Under the pieces are notes generated by a model. It did no database searches. It worked only from the letters and a program-made list of their open reading frames with translations, and was not told the origin of the DNA. Shown in pieces: positions 23,531 to 34,191 of a stretch of 64,000 nucleotides of DNA (its first letter is position 1; the number at the start of each line of letters is the position of its first letter). Source of the stretch: Engraulis encrasicolus. Its lineage: Eukaryota > Chordata > Actinopteri > Clupeiformes > Engraulidae. The DNA is taken from NCBI RefSeq assembly GCF_034702125.1, contig NC_085878.1, positions 22,748,502 to 22,812,501 on the forward strand. Reading direction: 5' to 3'. Both the position numbers and the translations under genes were made by a program.

Positions 23531-24727
23531 CTGGTGGAGGGATGGGGGAATAGGGGGAAGGATGGAGGGAGGTGAAATTAAGTTAAGACAACTGACAATG
23601 TCAACTCACTGTCACTTTATCAATTGTCAAAGGCAAATCTGCCACTTTGATAGGCCTATAGCAATTCACCACATGAAGGTTTTAATCTCTTCTCAAAAAT
23701 TGAAGGTCAGAGATATTAGGGCACACATAGCATAAGCACATGCATATGTACACACAAAAATGCACGCACGCACACACACGCACACACAGAGTAAGTACTG
23801 AAGCGGTTTCAAAAAGTGAATAATTCAGTTCAACTGAAGAGTCAATAATTCAACAGTCTGGCTCTAGCCTAGTTGTCATGGAGACATACTAAGACCATCC
23901 AAAGATAGTCCAAGAAGGTCTGTGGTGGATTGTGAACTATCACAACTTTACAAAACATCTGCAATATGCAATACAGCTATCTGTCATATTAGGAAATACA
24001 AATCCAGCATTTTTTATGTTCCAAGTTCAGTTAATAAAAGGCCACATTACCATACCAGGAAGAAATTTAGTGGCTATTCTACCAGGTTCTTTAGAACTGT
24101 GATGAGGGTTATTTTCAGGGGTTAATTACCCTGATGGAGGTCAGGTTGTACTTTCAATCGTAAATGTCAACACCAATATCGTTTGCTGTTTTGAAATGTC
24201 AGTGTCTCAACAATTTCACCTAGCTTTGGCAAAATGAAATGAACAGTAAAAAGAACAATCCAGTAGGCCCGCTATTAGACAGGGTTTGCCAGGGTTGCCA
24301 GATTTGGTTTCCTATCCAATTGGGCAGTTTAGTATGAAAAAATAACATATGGAGTAAAAAACAAATCTAATTGGGCAGGATTTAGTGCCTAAAAGCAGAT
24401 TTTGAGCATTTATTGGGCTGAGAATCATCAGTTACATCTGGTCGTCTTTAATGTTCAGTCTCTTTTACAAACCACCTAAGACTATTCAGTAACAGTCATT
24501 GTTCTGCTAAAAAAACATCCTGCAGGTAATGGAGAAGCATATTATCTCATCGTGTAAAGAAATAAGTAAGCCTCCTCAGCCTATGGCTCCCTGGATTAAT
24601 CAAGCTAGCAGGCTGTCCTTGTCATAGTGACAGCTAGGCGGGCAGTCTGCTGGAAAGCTTAGTGAATAGCTCAGGATTCAGGAACCTTCTTGAGTGTGAT
24701 TAATTTCTGGCTATCGACAAAGACACA

Positions 24728-24859
24728 CATGCTGTTGTAGAGCAGAGAGCCATTTTGTTGATGTTGGAAGTGGAACCTCGTCTTTGCCAAGTCAATGGGA
24801 AACACTACGGTAACACCAACCAGTCCTGTCATTCTTCCATTCATTAGCTTGGCATGTAG
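24728..24859 (-). pseudogene. slc25a22-like: Decayed exon of mitochondrial glutamate carrier (slc25a22-like)
   Basis: Mitochondrial carriers move metabolites across the inner membrane; SLC25A22 carries glutamate with a proton. After a gtccgcctag acceptor the minus-strand frame reads [20 protein letters not shown], then DLAKTRF and [11 protein letters not shown]. This covers the first carrier signature (PxD/ExxK/R, here PIDLAK) and the QQNG segment of the glutamate carriers, roughly residues 8-50 of the family. Two extra residues break the KTRLQNQQNG segment and the expected donor after NSM is degraded, so a pseudogene is more likely than a live exon. No intact following exon was found. Human SLC25A22 lies next to RPLP2 in the same relative orientation, which supports the identity. 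Confidence 0.6.
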
Positions 24860-25006
24860 ACTAGGCGGACAAAAGTATAAAGGTAGGTGGGTATTATGCA
24901 AACAAACATTCATTCTGACTTTTAATCATATTTTGGCAGTTTTATTCTCAGAAAAGGCAGTAGAAGTTTCACTCAAGAAAAGTACCTGAACTACATTAAC
25001 TACAGC

Positions 25007-25008
<2 letters not shown>

Positions 25009-25071
<63 letters not shown>
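25009..25071. repeat. (GT)n microsatellite
   Basis: About 60 bp of pure GT repeat. Confidence 0.95.
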
Positions 25072-25074
<3 letters not shown>

Positions 25075-25937
25075 CATTTGTGAGTCTTTTTCTGTGGGCC
25101 TACTATCCTGCAGTGAAGCTCTGGTATCTGACATTTAGATGAGAAAATTCTCATAATGTTCACCATAGTTTCATCTTTATGATGTAGCACACTTTAATTT
25201 AATCTGGTTATATCATTTCTCTCTCCCTCTAGGGTAACTGGATATTGCCTCCTGGAGGAAGGGAGTGCTAGGTGGATATTACCGCTTTTTATGCTCTCTG
25301 AACCATTTAAAATGGGCCATTTACAAGCAAGACAATTACGCACATTTACACCCCAAAACGTCTTCCTTTTCTTCCGTCTCTAGTGTCTCCTGACTTCTGA
25401 AGTAAATTGTGTGTATTTGATATGAGTGTAACGGTTTATATCGGCAGCAACTGTAGTAATAAAATCAGCTTTGTTTGTGCATGAAAACTATACTTTTCAT
25501 ATCGACAGCAAAATCAGCTTTGTTTAAAACTGTGAAATTGTCCAAATCATGGCCAGATACATTTGAATTATTTGGCACGACCAATCATGCAATATCCTTT
25601 TTAAATCTCATGTTCACTAAATTCTCCCTATGCTTCCCCTTATTCTAAACAAAAATCTGTGATAAAACATTGGGCTTTGTTTTCACTAAATGGAGATGTT
25701 TTAAATGTCAGCAGCCAATACACATAGGCCTAGCTTATTGAACATGTAGAGTCACAAAAACGCAATAGCTTTATTCATGCACTGAGAGTTGAAAATCTAC
25801 ATAAAATACTTTAATTGAAATGTGTTTTAGCAATTATTATCAATTGATAATGATATCGAATGCAGTATAATGCAATTTTTGTCTTTGTCTTGTTTCTTGT
25901 CTTTTGAGCTTTTCACTTGTTGGGTTATGAATGCTTA

Positions 25938-25939
<2 letters not shown>

Positions 25940-26001
<62 letters not shown>
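25940..26001. repeat. (GT)n microsatellite
   Basis: About 60 bp of pure GT repeat. Confidence 0.95.
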
Positions 26002-26003
<2 letters not shown>

Positions 26004-26524
26004 GTATATATCTCTGTGTGTAGGTCTATCCATCTGAGAGGGTGAGGAACCATAGCTATAACTAGAACAATTGACACAATACAAGTCACATATGCATACT
26101 TGGTAGGCCTAGCCTACATGACACATGCCGAGGCGAGCCCTACAAATAAATAGAAATTGTGTTGAAAAAAAAAGATAGGTCTAATCACGTTTAATTGTAT
26201 TGTGTAACCTAAAATTAACCTACCTTTTCCTTTCTGGTGTCATGGAAGAGAAATACAACAATTAGGCTAATGCAGCCTAAAATGATCGTTTAAGCTCGAA
26301 ATGATGATGGTCTTTCCCAGTACAAGCCTGCTGTGGGCCTAATAGTTGACTGCAGCTATGGTAAACATGTGGTACACATTATGCATGGTAAGCACTAGGC
26401 CCATGGTAGGGTATATAAAATAAAATAAAATAAAATATCATAGACTTGTTGCACTTTATAAAATTAGGCTACTGTCTCCGTCAGTATCAGCACGAGACCC
26501 GTGCTGCTATGATGGACATCTCTA

Positions 26525-26592
26525 TAAACCAATTGGATGTCACCAAGACCCACCTACTAGAAGTTCTTCCGTTTTCCAATTCCCTTCGACTT
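26525..26592 (+). promoter_or_regulatory. rplp2: rplp2 proximal promoter
   Basis: Immediately upstream of the predicted start are ACCAATTGG (CCAAT-type) and CTTCCG/ACTTCC (Ets-type) motifs and no TATA box near -30. This is the usual pattern for ribosomal protein promoters. Inferred from position. Confidence 0.5.
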
Positions 26593-26647
26593 CCTTTTCG
26601 CCTGTAAGCGCGCTGCTGATAGCACACGATACCACGCCGTCTTGAAA
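26593..26647 (+). other. rplp2: rplp2 non-coding first exon with 5'TOP-like start
   Basis: A pyrimidine-rich ccttttcgcc stretch at 26593 fits a 5' terminal oligopyrimidine start. Vertebrate ribosomal protein mRNAs use this for mTOR/LARP1-dependent translation control. The exon would end at ttgaaa|gtgagt (donor at 26648). The 5' boundary is inferred, not seen. Confidence 0.55.
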
Positions 26648-27049
26648 GTGAGTCTTGATTTAAGTGTTATTTCGTGAATTATCACCTTTAAATTCGACTA
26701 ATATTTGTCGAAGACAGTCAATTATGTATCATTCATTGACAAATAACACGTATTTTGTTGTGGAAGTCCTTTATGTTTATCTCTCAATGGTGGCTAATGT
26801 GGGTTTCTAGCTAATGCTAGTTTGCCTGGGAAACCATGTGTGTGCTTGTAGTAAAGTCCTCCCGTCAACTGCGTCTGCTTCAGTAGGCCAGTTCTTTTAA
26901 AACTAAGTGCTACACCATTGAACGCGAGCGTGTATTCCTATCAAGCTATGATGTAGCCCTACCTGAACATTGTAAGCAGCTGTGTGGTGTCTTATTTTCT
27001 TGATGAGCAATGCGTGCCATGTCTAAAAGTTGTCATATTCTGTTCCAGA

Positions 27050-29002
27050 ATGCGTTACGTAGCTGCTTACCTGCTCGCTGCCCTCTCCGGCAAAGACAGC
27101 CCAAATGCTGCCGACATCAAGAAAATCCTTGAGAGCGTTGGCATTGAGGCCGATGACGCCCGTCTTGACAAGGTATTTCAATTTATTTCAGGTAGAACAA
27201 CGACTTTGGTCTCCCAAGTGAATGTGATTGAATTCTGCTTTTGGCACACTAACGTGGTTGTGTACTAGTCTAGTACGCACAAGCACACCACTCAGTCAGA
27301 AATATAAAAACATACTTGCAAATTAAGTTTCAGTGTATGTGTGCAGTGTTCGGTTTTCGATAGAAGATTCTAAAACCTCAAATCCAGTAATTGCTAGTTT
27401 TGAAGTGGTGGGCAGTATGCTCATCTGGGCTTGCAGCTAGTTTCGAACATCCTCCTGCATAGATTTACATCTCAGCCTAAACACTGGCAGTGATGCTTGT
27501 TAACCTGTACGAGCTGGGAGGAGACAGCAGCCAAGGTTCCTTTAGTTTAGTCAGTAGCTCATGCCAACTCTTCATTGTGAGGTTTTCTCTCGTTTCTCTT
27601 GCAACATGCAATTCTTTTTCCGTTTTGGGCGCTTACCAGACTAATTTTTTTGGCAGTCAAGCAAGTTAATTACCTGACTGCTCAAGGTATTGGTACCCTT
27701 GAAGATGAGTGTGGAGAAAACTGCAGTGAAGGGCTGAGGGTACTGTGGAAGCAAGCTGGACTTCAATGGTATATTAACCCCCAAGTCCTCATTCTGTATT
27801 GCATTGGTGGTGTGCACAATAGAGTTGCCCAGACAGACTGTGGGCTTGCTGTGTTGCCACATTCGTCTAATCAAATCCCGCCCCAAAGGTCCTCAAACCG
27901 CCAACAAGTGCTAAATTCCGCCCAATTTAAACTAATTCCATTGGTTTACATGGTCACAAAACGCCAAATTGCGAATTTTTCCCGTTTTACCCGCAGACGG
28001 CCATCCCAAGCAGCTCAATTGGTTGGGTAGCCTTCCAATCTGGTAACGCTGCTTACAAATGGACATTTCAAGGTTTACAATTCTGTGTAGTCGCCCCCAG
28101 GGCCCATGTAGCGACCCCTACATTGGTGTGATATTCTTTTCTTTTTTTCTGTGTAGGAATGCTCTTTTTGAATGTGCTAATGTATTGATTAGTTCAAAGT
28201 GTTCATGTCATTCGGTTTCTTAATCATAGGTCGTCTCTGAGCTGGACGGCAAGAGCGTTGAGGATGTGATTGCCCAGGGTAAGTTTAAAGTTTTCATTTG
28301 ACCTAAAATAAGCCATTTCTTAATCTGAATGCATGGTGCAGGACAGAAAGCAAGCGTTGAGTGGTCTTTAATTTAACAAATGTTGTGCGTTTGTCCTTTT
28401 TAGGCTACGGTAAGCTCGCCAGCGTGCCCTCCGGTGGAGCCGTGGCTGTGGCTGCCTCTGCTGGATCTGGAGGCGGTGCTGCTGCCCCTGCCGCAGGTCA
28501 GTTCATTTCTAATATTAAACACATAAACAGACAATATGCACACACTGCTGCCATTTCCATCCAGAGCGGTTACAATTACTGTGGAAGAGAATTAATACAC
28601 CAGCATGCTATCTAAGTAGTTGTAACAAGGAGCATTTCCAAACAAACCTGCAGAAAAGAAGTTGAACATTTAGATGAGTGCTAGCTTTTCTCATCTGCAA
28701 GAGTGATTTGGTTTCGGTGATGGTGGCACAGGTACATACAATGTGCATCTTGTTTTTGTTCAAACCTTTAAACAAAGGGTAACCTTTTTGAGATTGAATG
28801 CAGACGGTGTCATGAACAAATGGCTATGAGTAGATCACCAAAAGCTGAACTTGAATGCAACGCTAAACAGATCCTGTTGGATGCATGGCTGTTGGCTTAA
28901 CATATTTTTTTCCTTCTGTCTGCAGCTGAGGAGGAGAAGAAGGAAGAGAAGGAGGAGTCTGAGGCATCCGATGACGACATGGGATTCGGACTTTTCGATT
29001 AA
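27050..29002 (+). CDS. rplp2: 60S acidic ribosomal protein P2 (RPLP2), complete
   Basis: P2 pairs with P1 on the P0 stalk of the large ribosomal subunit and recruits GTPase translation factors in the cytosol. Four coding exons were read: 27050-27172, 28230-28278, 28404-28496 and 28926-29002, all with GT-AG borders. They give 113 residues, close to the usual 115. The N-terminal dimerisation domain starts MRYVAAYLLAALSG and runs through GIEADDARLDK. An Ala/Gly hinge follows, then an acidic tail ending SDDDMGFGLFD, the invariant P-protein C-terminus bound by elongation factors. The ATG lies one base inside exon 2 (acceptor ttccag), so exon 1 is untranslated. The long intron 27173-28229 holds old repeat-like sequence. 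Mammalian RPLP2 hosts an H/ACA snoRNA (SNORA52); I could not identify one here. Confidence 0.97.
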
Positions 29003-29018
29003 GCTTTCTTCTCAAGAT

Positions 29019-29024
29019 AATAAA
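29019..29024 (+). terminator. rplp2: rplp2 polyadenylation signal
   Basis: AATAAA 17 bases after the stop codon, followed by a T-rich stretch from about 29038. A very short 3'UTR is normal for ribosomal protein genes. Confidence 0.85.
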
Positions 29025-29560
29025 ATATTTGTACAAACTTCCCTTTCTGGGTGTTCTTTCTAGAAATCGTTACCATGTAGCCTTGTAGTATGTCCTATTA
29101 AGTACTGGTATTACCATGATGTCCAAGTCGTGTAAAAATGGAGTAGTTTCCATAATTTGTGATGGGGTATACATTGGAGATCTGCAGTGCCAGCTGTTTT
29201 GAAGGCAATTTAAGTCGTATTTAAATTGTTAGCTTAAAATAACAGGTGTAGTCAGGGGCGAAAGTAGCTTTCGTTTCTTACCGGTGCTTACTGCCCCCTC
29301 AAACAGACAAACAATACAAACATGTGCGGTACAGACCTATATTGCTTCACAACTATTTCATGTGGGGTTTTCATAGGACACTTGTCTCATGGCGGTGTGG
29401 GTGTGTATTCGTTTTCTACTTCAACAGCAGACCTTACCATTTTCCAAATGTGGGTTTTTTTGGGTAGCATTAACCCTATTCTCTTACCGGTACTGTGCAC
29501 CAGCTGTACATTTTATATTGATGCTGCGCACCCATCTACTTTCACCCCTGGGTGTAGGTA

Positions 29561-29788
29561 ATGGGGCACCTAAGTCACGCCCTCTACTTCCTGGTTCATG
29601 TGGCAGAAAGGTCGTAAAAAATTGAATGGAAGTGAATGAGGTGAGTCGTGGTGGATTTGTGGTGCATAAGTGGAGGTCCAAGGTTTGGATTGTTGTCGAA
29701 AAACCACTCATTTCAAGCCCAGTAATTATTTTTTGACTCCCTCTGCCCCATGAACCAGGAAGTAGAGGACGTGACTAAGGTACCCCAT
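29561..29788. mobile_element. Inverted-ended MITE
   Basis: Arms of about 50 bp are near-perfect inverses: atggggcacctaagtcacg...ctacttcctggttcatg on the left and catgaaccaggaagtagagg...gtaccccat on the right. Non-coding interior of about 130 bp. Family not named. Confidence 0.7.
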
Positions 29789-29789
29789 A

Positions 29790-31670
29790 GATTCCAGTCT
29801 GGAAGGTTAAACTGGTTGTCTGAAGCTTTGAGATGCGCAACTATATTTAGATACGTGGTGTTGCTAATTCATATAAGGCAGAGGCAGTAAAATATACACT
29901 TGATTTTTTCCATAACATTTTTATTCTGGTGGCTCTACACCAGTGTTTGCAAGGTTTGCTGACGTACATTGCCTGTGAACAAGAGATGAAATTCAAGACT
30001 TGCAGTCACTCCAAGGAGAACACCACATACATGGGGTGACACGATGAGTGATGTAGCATTCTGTGATTGTTTAAATGTGTGCACACACTAGGCCTACAGA
30101 TAGTGTTCAAAAGTAAGGCAGTATAATTGCAACAAAAAGCAGATGCATAGTCCAGCATAACTCGCATAATTACTTCAATCAACCTCAAAGGAAGTATGGA
30201 CTGGCTACTCTGGGTGGGTACTCCAATGTCCAATCTAAACAAAATTCAATGTCCGCAAACAAATCTTCATGTAAACAACATTCCTATTCCGCTAGTCGGT
30301 GTGGTGGATAGATACATTATATGTTCTCTGTGTTCAGTAGTTTTGGGTAGGGTGCGCACATCCAAAAACACTTGTTGCAGGTGCCAGACAAACTCAGACT
30401 GTTGAAAAGGGTAGGTCTGCACACTGCTGATCAGCTCCAAAAAGAAACTTTATTATTTAAAAAGGTGTCAAATAGACAGACAGGTCTTTGCCTGTGTCTA
30501 TTATGCATCAGGCAAAACCAAAAACATTTGAAAGTTTCAAGGATCAATGAATGAGAAAAGATTACAAATGTGAATAGAGTAGGCTACATGAACATATAAG
30601 TAACTTTCACATGGTTTTAAAAAACAACAATTAGGAGAAATTACAGAAAAGGATTTAAATCAAAATACATATTCATCCCTTTAGGTGACAGTATTTAATG
30701 TGTATATATAAAAGGCTTCATGTCTAAGCAGTAAATGATCAATTCTCTGTGTTCAGGTCACAGTCAGTTTCAGAAAATGTCTTGGCTAGTATGTGCAACA
30801 TTAAGAAATGGTTGAAGCCGCTTTCATAGTCCAAAGGTTTCTTTCCCTTTACAACACTGAGTTACACAAGTTCAATGGTTGGCTAAATGATAAATTAAAA
30901 CATGTTTTACAAATAGAAATGTTTTCCGCTGTCCATTAGGTGGGTAGTGAAATAGGCCTATATGATGATATGGGCCCGGTATGGCCAACTCCGTTGATAT
31001 AGGGATGCCAATGAGGGGTGCAGTGTTATGAAGTGTAGATGGGAGTGGAGAGGAGTTGAGTGATTTCCTGAGATGATGGTATGAAATCTTGAAACAGTGC
31101 TGGATTGACAATGCTCAGGGAACCTCAGTCATGGAGGAGGATGGCAGTGCTTCCCCCAAACAACTGACTGTGTCAGGAATCAAACTGGCCACCCTTGGGC
31201 CACAAGCCTAGTCGCTTACCCATGACTGCCCATAAGCACTGCACAGACTTCAGGCCCGGCCTCTTGTGAGCAAGGCATAGTCCCGCTTTCCCCTGCAGAC
31301 TTACAAATAATGAATAGGCATTGATTATGTGATGTAGTCACATGTCAGTTGAATCTGGCATTTACAGACGTGGACTATCACTACAAGACAAGATACTGTA
31401 TCGCGTGTGTGTGTGTGCGCGCACGCGTGTGTGTGTGTGTGTAATGTGATTCATGATGCATGCATTGCATACCTGCTTTCCTATCGGAAATATTTTTCCC
31501 TTTGAGATTTGTCCGTCCTCCAAGTTGTTTGACTCCTGAAAAAAGTGTACTTATTTAAATTACCAACACATCTATGGAGATGACAGGTGCCATGCAATAC
31601 AAATGGTTCCATGTTGTGTGGTATGATTTTTATCTTCAAAAACCTACATCAAGTTCACTGTAATTCCATT
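29790..31670. other. Gene-free stretch, nothing recognised
   Basis: Unique sequence. A segment at about 30395-30490 (caaaaagaaactttattattt) resembles the end of an old dispersed repeat. A short GT/GC run lies at 31404-31441. Confidence 0.35.
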
Positions 31671-31678
31671 GCATTGTA

Positions 31679-31980
31679 CAGTCATGGGTGAGCGGTTAGG
31701 GCGTCAGACTTGCATCCCAGAGGTTGCCGGTTCGACTCCCGACCCGCCAGGTTGGTGGGGGGAGTAATCAACCAGTGCTCTCCCCCATCCTCCTCCATGA
31801 CTGAGGTACCCTGAGCATGGTACCGTCCCACCGCACTGCTCCCCATGGGGCGCCACTGAGGGCTGCCCCCTTGCACGGGTGAGGCATACATGCAATTTCG
31901 TTGTGTGCAGTGTTCACTTGTGTGCTGTGGAGTGCTGTGTCACAATGACAATGGGAGTTGGAGTTTCCCAATGGGCTTTC
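31679..31980 (+). mobile_element. tRNA-derived SINE, family A, copy 1
   Basis: The head carries a pol III A-box-like tgggtgagcggttaggg and a B box ggttcgactcc. It is followed by a family-specific body (ggtggggggagtaatcaacc, ccctgagcatggtaccgtcc) and a tail ending acaatgggagttggagttt. The same unit occurs at 47617 and, inverted and split, at 55184-58272. Confidence 0.85.
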
Positions 31981-32050
31981 ATTATTACATACAAGTAGTA
32001 GTTGCTTTCTTTAGTTATTAAATACTCTCTCCACTCGCCAGCCATTAAGG

Positions 32051-32430
32051 CAGGGGTGTCAAACTCAAATTGACTGAGGGCCAAAATCAAAAAATGTAAC
32101 AAAGTTGCGGGCCGAACTCAAAATTCAATTTTAAAAAGGGACTAAAATTGTGCACGCACTAACACTCAGTTACAGTTCACACACACTCTTTCCCATCATA
32201 TAGGTTGTGGAAATGTGCCTGCACATTGTGTTCCTCAAGAGTGTGAGATGTGTCATTGGCCTGGGCCCACTGAAACTGTATTCCTTTGACGGACCAAATT
32301 TCATGTTAAAGTCTTGTTCTGCTGTGCATATGAGGGCCAACTATAATGCACATTTGAAATGATCTTGTGGACCAAATAAAATTACTCAACGGGCCACATT
32401 TGGCCCCCAGGCCTGAGTTTGACATACCTG
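32051..32430. mobile_element. hAT (Charlie-type) MITE
   Basis: Ends CAGGGGTGTCAAACTCAAAT and, inverted, CAGGTATGTCAAACTCAGGC. Flanked by 8-bp repeats cattaagg (32043-32050) and cgttaagg (32431-32438), one mismatch. 380 bp, non-coding, sitting 70 bp after the SINE. Confidence 0.85.
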
Positions 32431-32925
32431 CGTTAAGGTGTTCCTGTGCATTACGTGTATTGTTACCTCCACAGACAGCATATCTGAGGTCTTTGGGACT
32501 GGGGTCGTTCTCGCGATGAGCAGCTCTGCTTAGATGCTTGTCCGATTTCGCTGGGTTTTCCTGCGGTGGTGATTTCCCCAGACAGGGTCCATTTTGCAAT
32601 TGCTTATGTTAAAAAAAATATACCTGCTCACCTATTATAGTTTACGATAAGTATCACATTTGATTTGACATTTAAAAATCACTGTCTTCAAACTGTTGCA
32701 CATAGAGGGGCAGAAGTACCAGATATACAGTATTATTGTTAATGACCAAAAAGCCTCCAGGACCATATATGATACCCACTCTTGAATACATCAAATCGCT
32801 CAAGGCTTTGGGCTCTTCTCAGGTGACGTGCATCATTGCTCCTCTCTTTTTGTCCTAAGGGGCACATAGGAAAAATGTTAGGAAGCAAAAGACATCTGAA
32901 CGATTTTGTATTATTTTTGCTTTGC

Positions 32926-32931
32926 TTTATT
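32926..32931 (-). terminator. Candidate polyadenylation signal for the GIMAP-like gene
   Basis: AATAAA on the minus strand about 67 bases beyond the stop of the acidic tail frame at 32998. Confidence 0.5.
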
Positions 32932-32997
32932 TTTCCCCACAGTATTTTAATGTTTTTTTAATTCATGTACTTAACCTCTGAGCATAATATTTTCAAG

Positions 32998-34191
32998 TCA
33001 ACTAAACTTGCCTTTGAAATTGACAAATCTATGAGCGCTACTGCTTCGGCGTTCAGCAGACTTCTTGTAGACATCACGTCTTCTTCCATTCACAGAGTAT
33101 TTTCCATCAGGTTTGTATACATTAGGCCTATCTTCCATTTCCATGAGGTGTTTGGTTACAACCAGCACTGGTGGATACTCTGCAAGTGCATCTTCTTGAG
33201 CTTGATGGACAGGAGTAAGTTTGCATGGACGCTTCGCATGATCACTGCCATTGCCTTCAATGCTGCCTGTGGAAGTAGGCCCATTTTGTTTAGTTTCTCC
33301 TGGGCACGTGGACACCAAGATGCTGTTGCTTAGGGCCATATCTTTGAGCACAGCTGGCATCTTCCCTGCACAAGTGTCACATCTTGAGGTCACATGTGAG
33401 GGATCTATGGGCTTCTCCTGTTTGGAGGCATCCCTGAACTCCACCCCTAGCTGACTGGAGGTACATTTCACAGCAGATGGAAGGCTGACATCTTCTAACG
33501 TGGAGCTGTCTGTATACCCCATCAAGTGACTATCCGCTTGAAACAGGCCCTCGGAACTCGAAAGACTGAACCTTTGGCAATTACTTAAGGCAGTCACATG
33601 GTGGATGCCTTGTTCTTCCTGACTATTTTTTGTTGAGCTTTGCTCTTTTTTGTGGTCAAGGACATCATCTCTTCCTTTTGTATAATCAAGGGTAGTGGGG
33701 TTGGGATGCCAATGCAATTTATCAACAGAGTTTGCAATCCCTGATCCATTTTGCCCATTAAGCACTTCTTCCTTTGCTTGCATGAAACCGTCTTCAGACA
33801 AATATAACTTCCCTTCATTAGTGTCTTCACTCTGATCAGATTCATGCATCAGCTGACCATCTCCTCCACCAGTGTCTGGCAAACAACATTTGACACTAGT
33901 CTGCACTGTTAGAATGTCATTCTGTGATTCTGCTTTCTCGGGTGGCAAGGTCTCTTCCTCCTCCTCTTCCTCTTTTCCCCCTCCTGGAACTACTATGATA
34001 CTCTGCATGATCTCAGACTCCTCATTCTCCTCATCATTCAGGGGCAATGCAGATGCCAATTTGTCACCTGAGACTTTCATCTCCTCTTTAGTATGAATGG
34101 ACTCTGATTGCCCATAGGTATGGAGAGTGGGCTCAACCTTTTCTTCTTTCAGCTTGAGTGTTACGCACTGGTTGTTTGCATTGTTGATGTG
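32998..34191 (-). CDS. Acidic, low-complexity C-terminal frame of the GIMAP-like gene, out of frame with the GTPase exon
   Basis: An open minus-strand frame of nearly 400 codons. An ATG at 34080 gives 360 residues, but the frame is open up to a TAG at 34192-34194, with no acceptor-like start in between. The product is rich in E, D and S, with an EEEEEEE run, and has no domain I recognise; it ends basic (GRRRDVYKKSAERR). Its upstream part overlaps the last 59 bases of the GTPase frame in the +1 register, where both frames read plausible lysine/glutamate-rich peptide. A single frame change near the GAAAGAAGAAAAGG purine run would fuse it to the GTPase. It may be a real tail with an indel or error, an alternative exon, or a decaying 3' end. 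Confidence 0.5.
   Translation of the reverse strand, partial: HINNANNQCVTLKLKEEKVEPTLHTYGQSESIHTKEEMKVSGDKLASALPLNDEENEESEIMQSIIVVPGGGKEEEEEEETLPPEKAESQNDILTVQTSVKCCLPDTGGGDGQLMHESDQSEDTNEGKLYLSEDGFMQAKEEVLNGQNGSGIANSVDKLHWHPNPTTLDYTKGRDDVLDHKKEQSSTKNSQEEQGIHHVTALSNCQRFSLSSSEGLFQADSHLMGYTDSSTLEDVSLPSAVKCTSSQLGVEFRDASKQEKPIDPSHVTSRCDTCAGKMPAVLKDMALSNSILVSTCPGETKQNGPTSTGSIEGNGSDHAKRPCKLTPVHQAQEDALAEYPPVLVVTKHLMEMEDRPNVYKPDGKYSVNGRRRDVYKKSAERRSSSAHRFVNFKGKFS

Noticed and set aside
24290..28080. gttgccagatttgg (about 24297) and ccaatctggtaac (about 28034) as the ends of one transposon
   Set aside because: The span would include the rplp2 exons and no target duplication is visible; at most two separate old relics of one repeat family.
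28497..28925. H/ACA snoRNA in the last rplp2 intron, by analogy with mammalian SNORA52
   Set aside because: No convincing pair of hairpins with H and ACA boxes could be drawn by eye; a covariance-model search would decide.
31679..31760. tRNA gene suggested by A and B boxes
   Set aside because: Followed by a SINE body repeated elsewhere in the window; the cloverleaf is degenerate.
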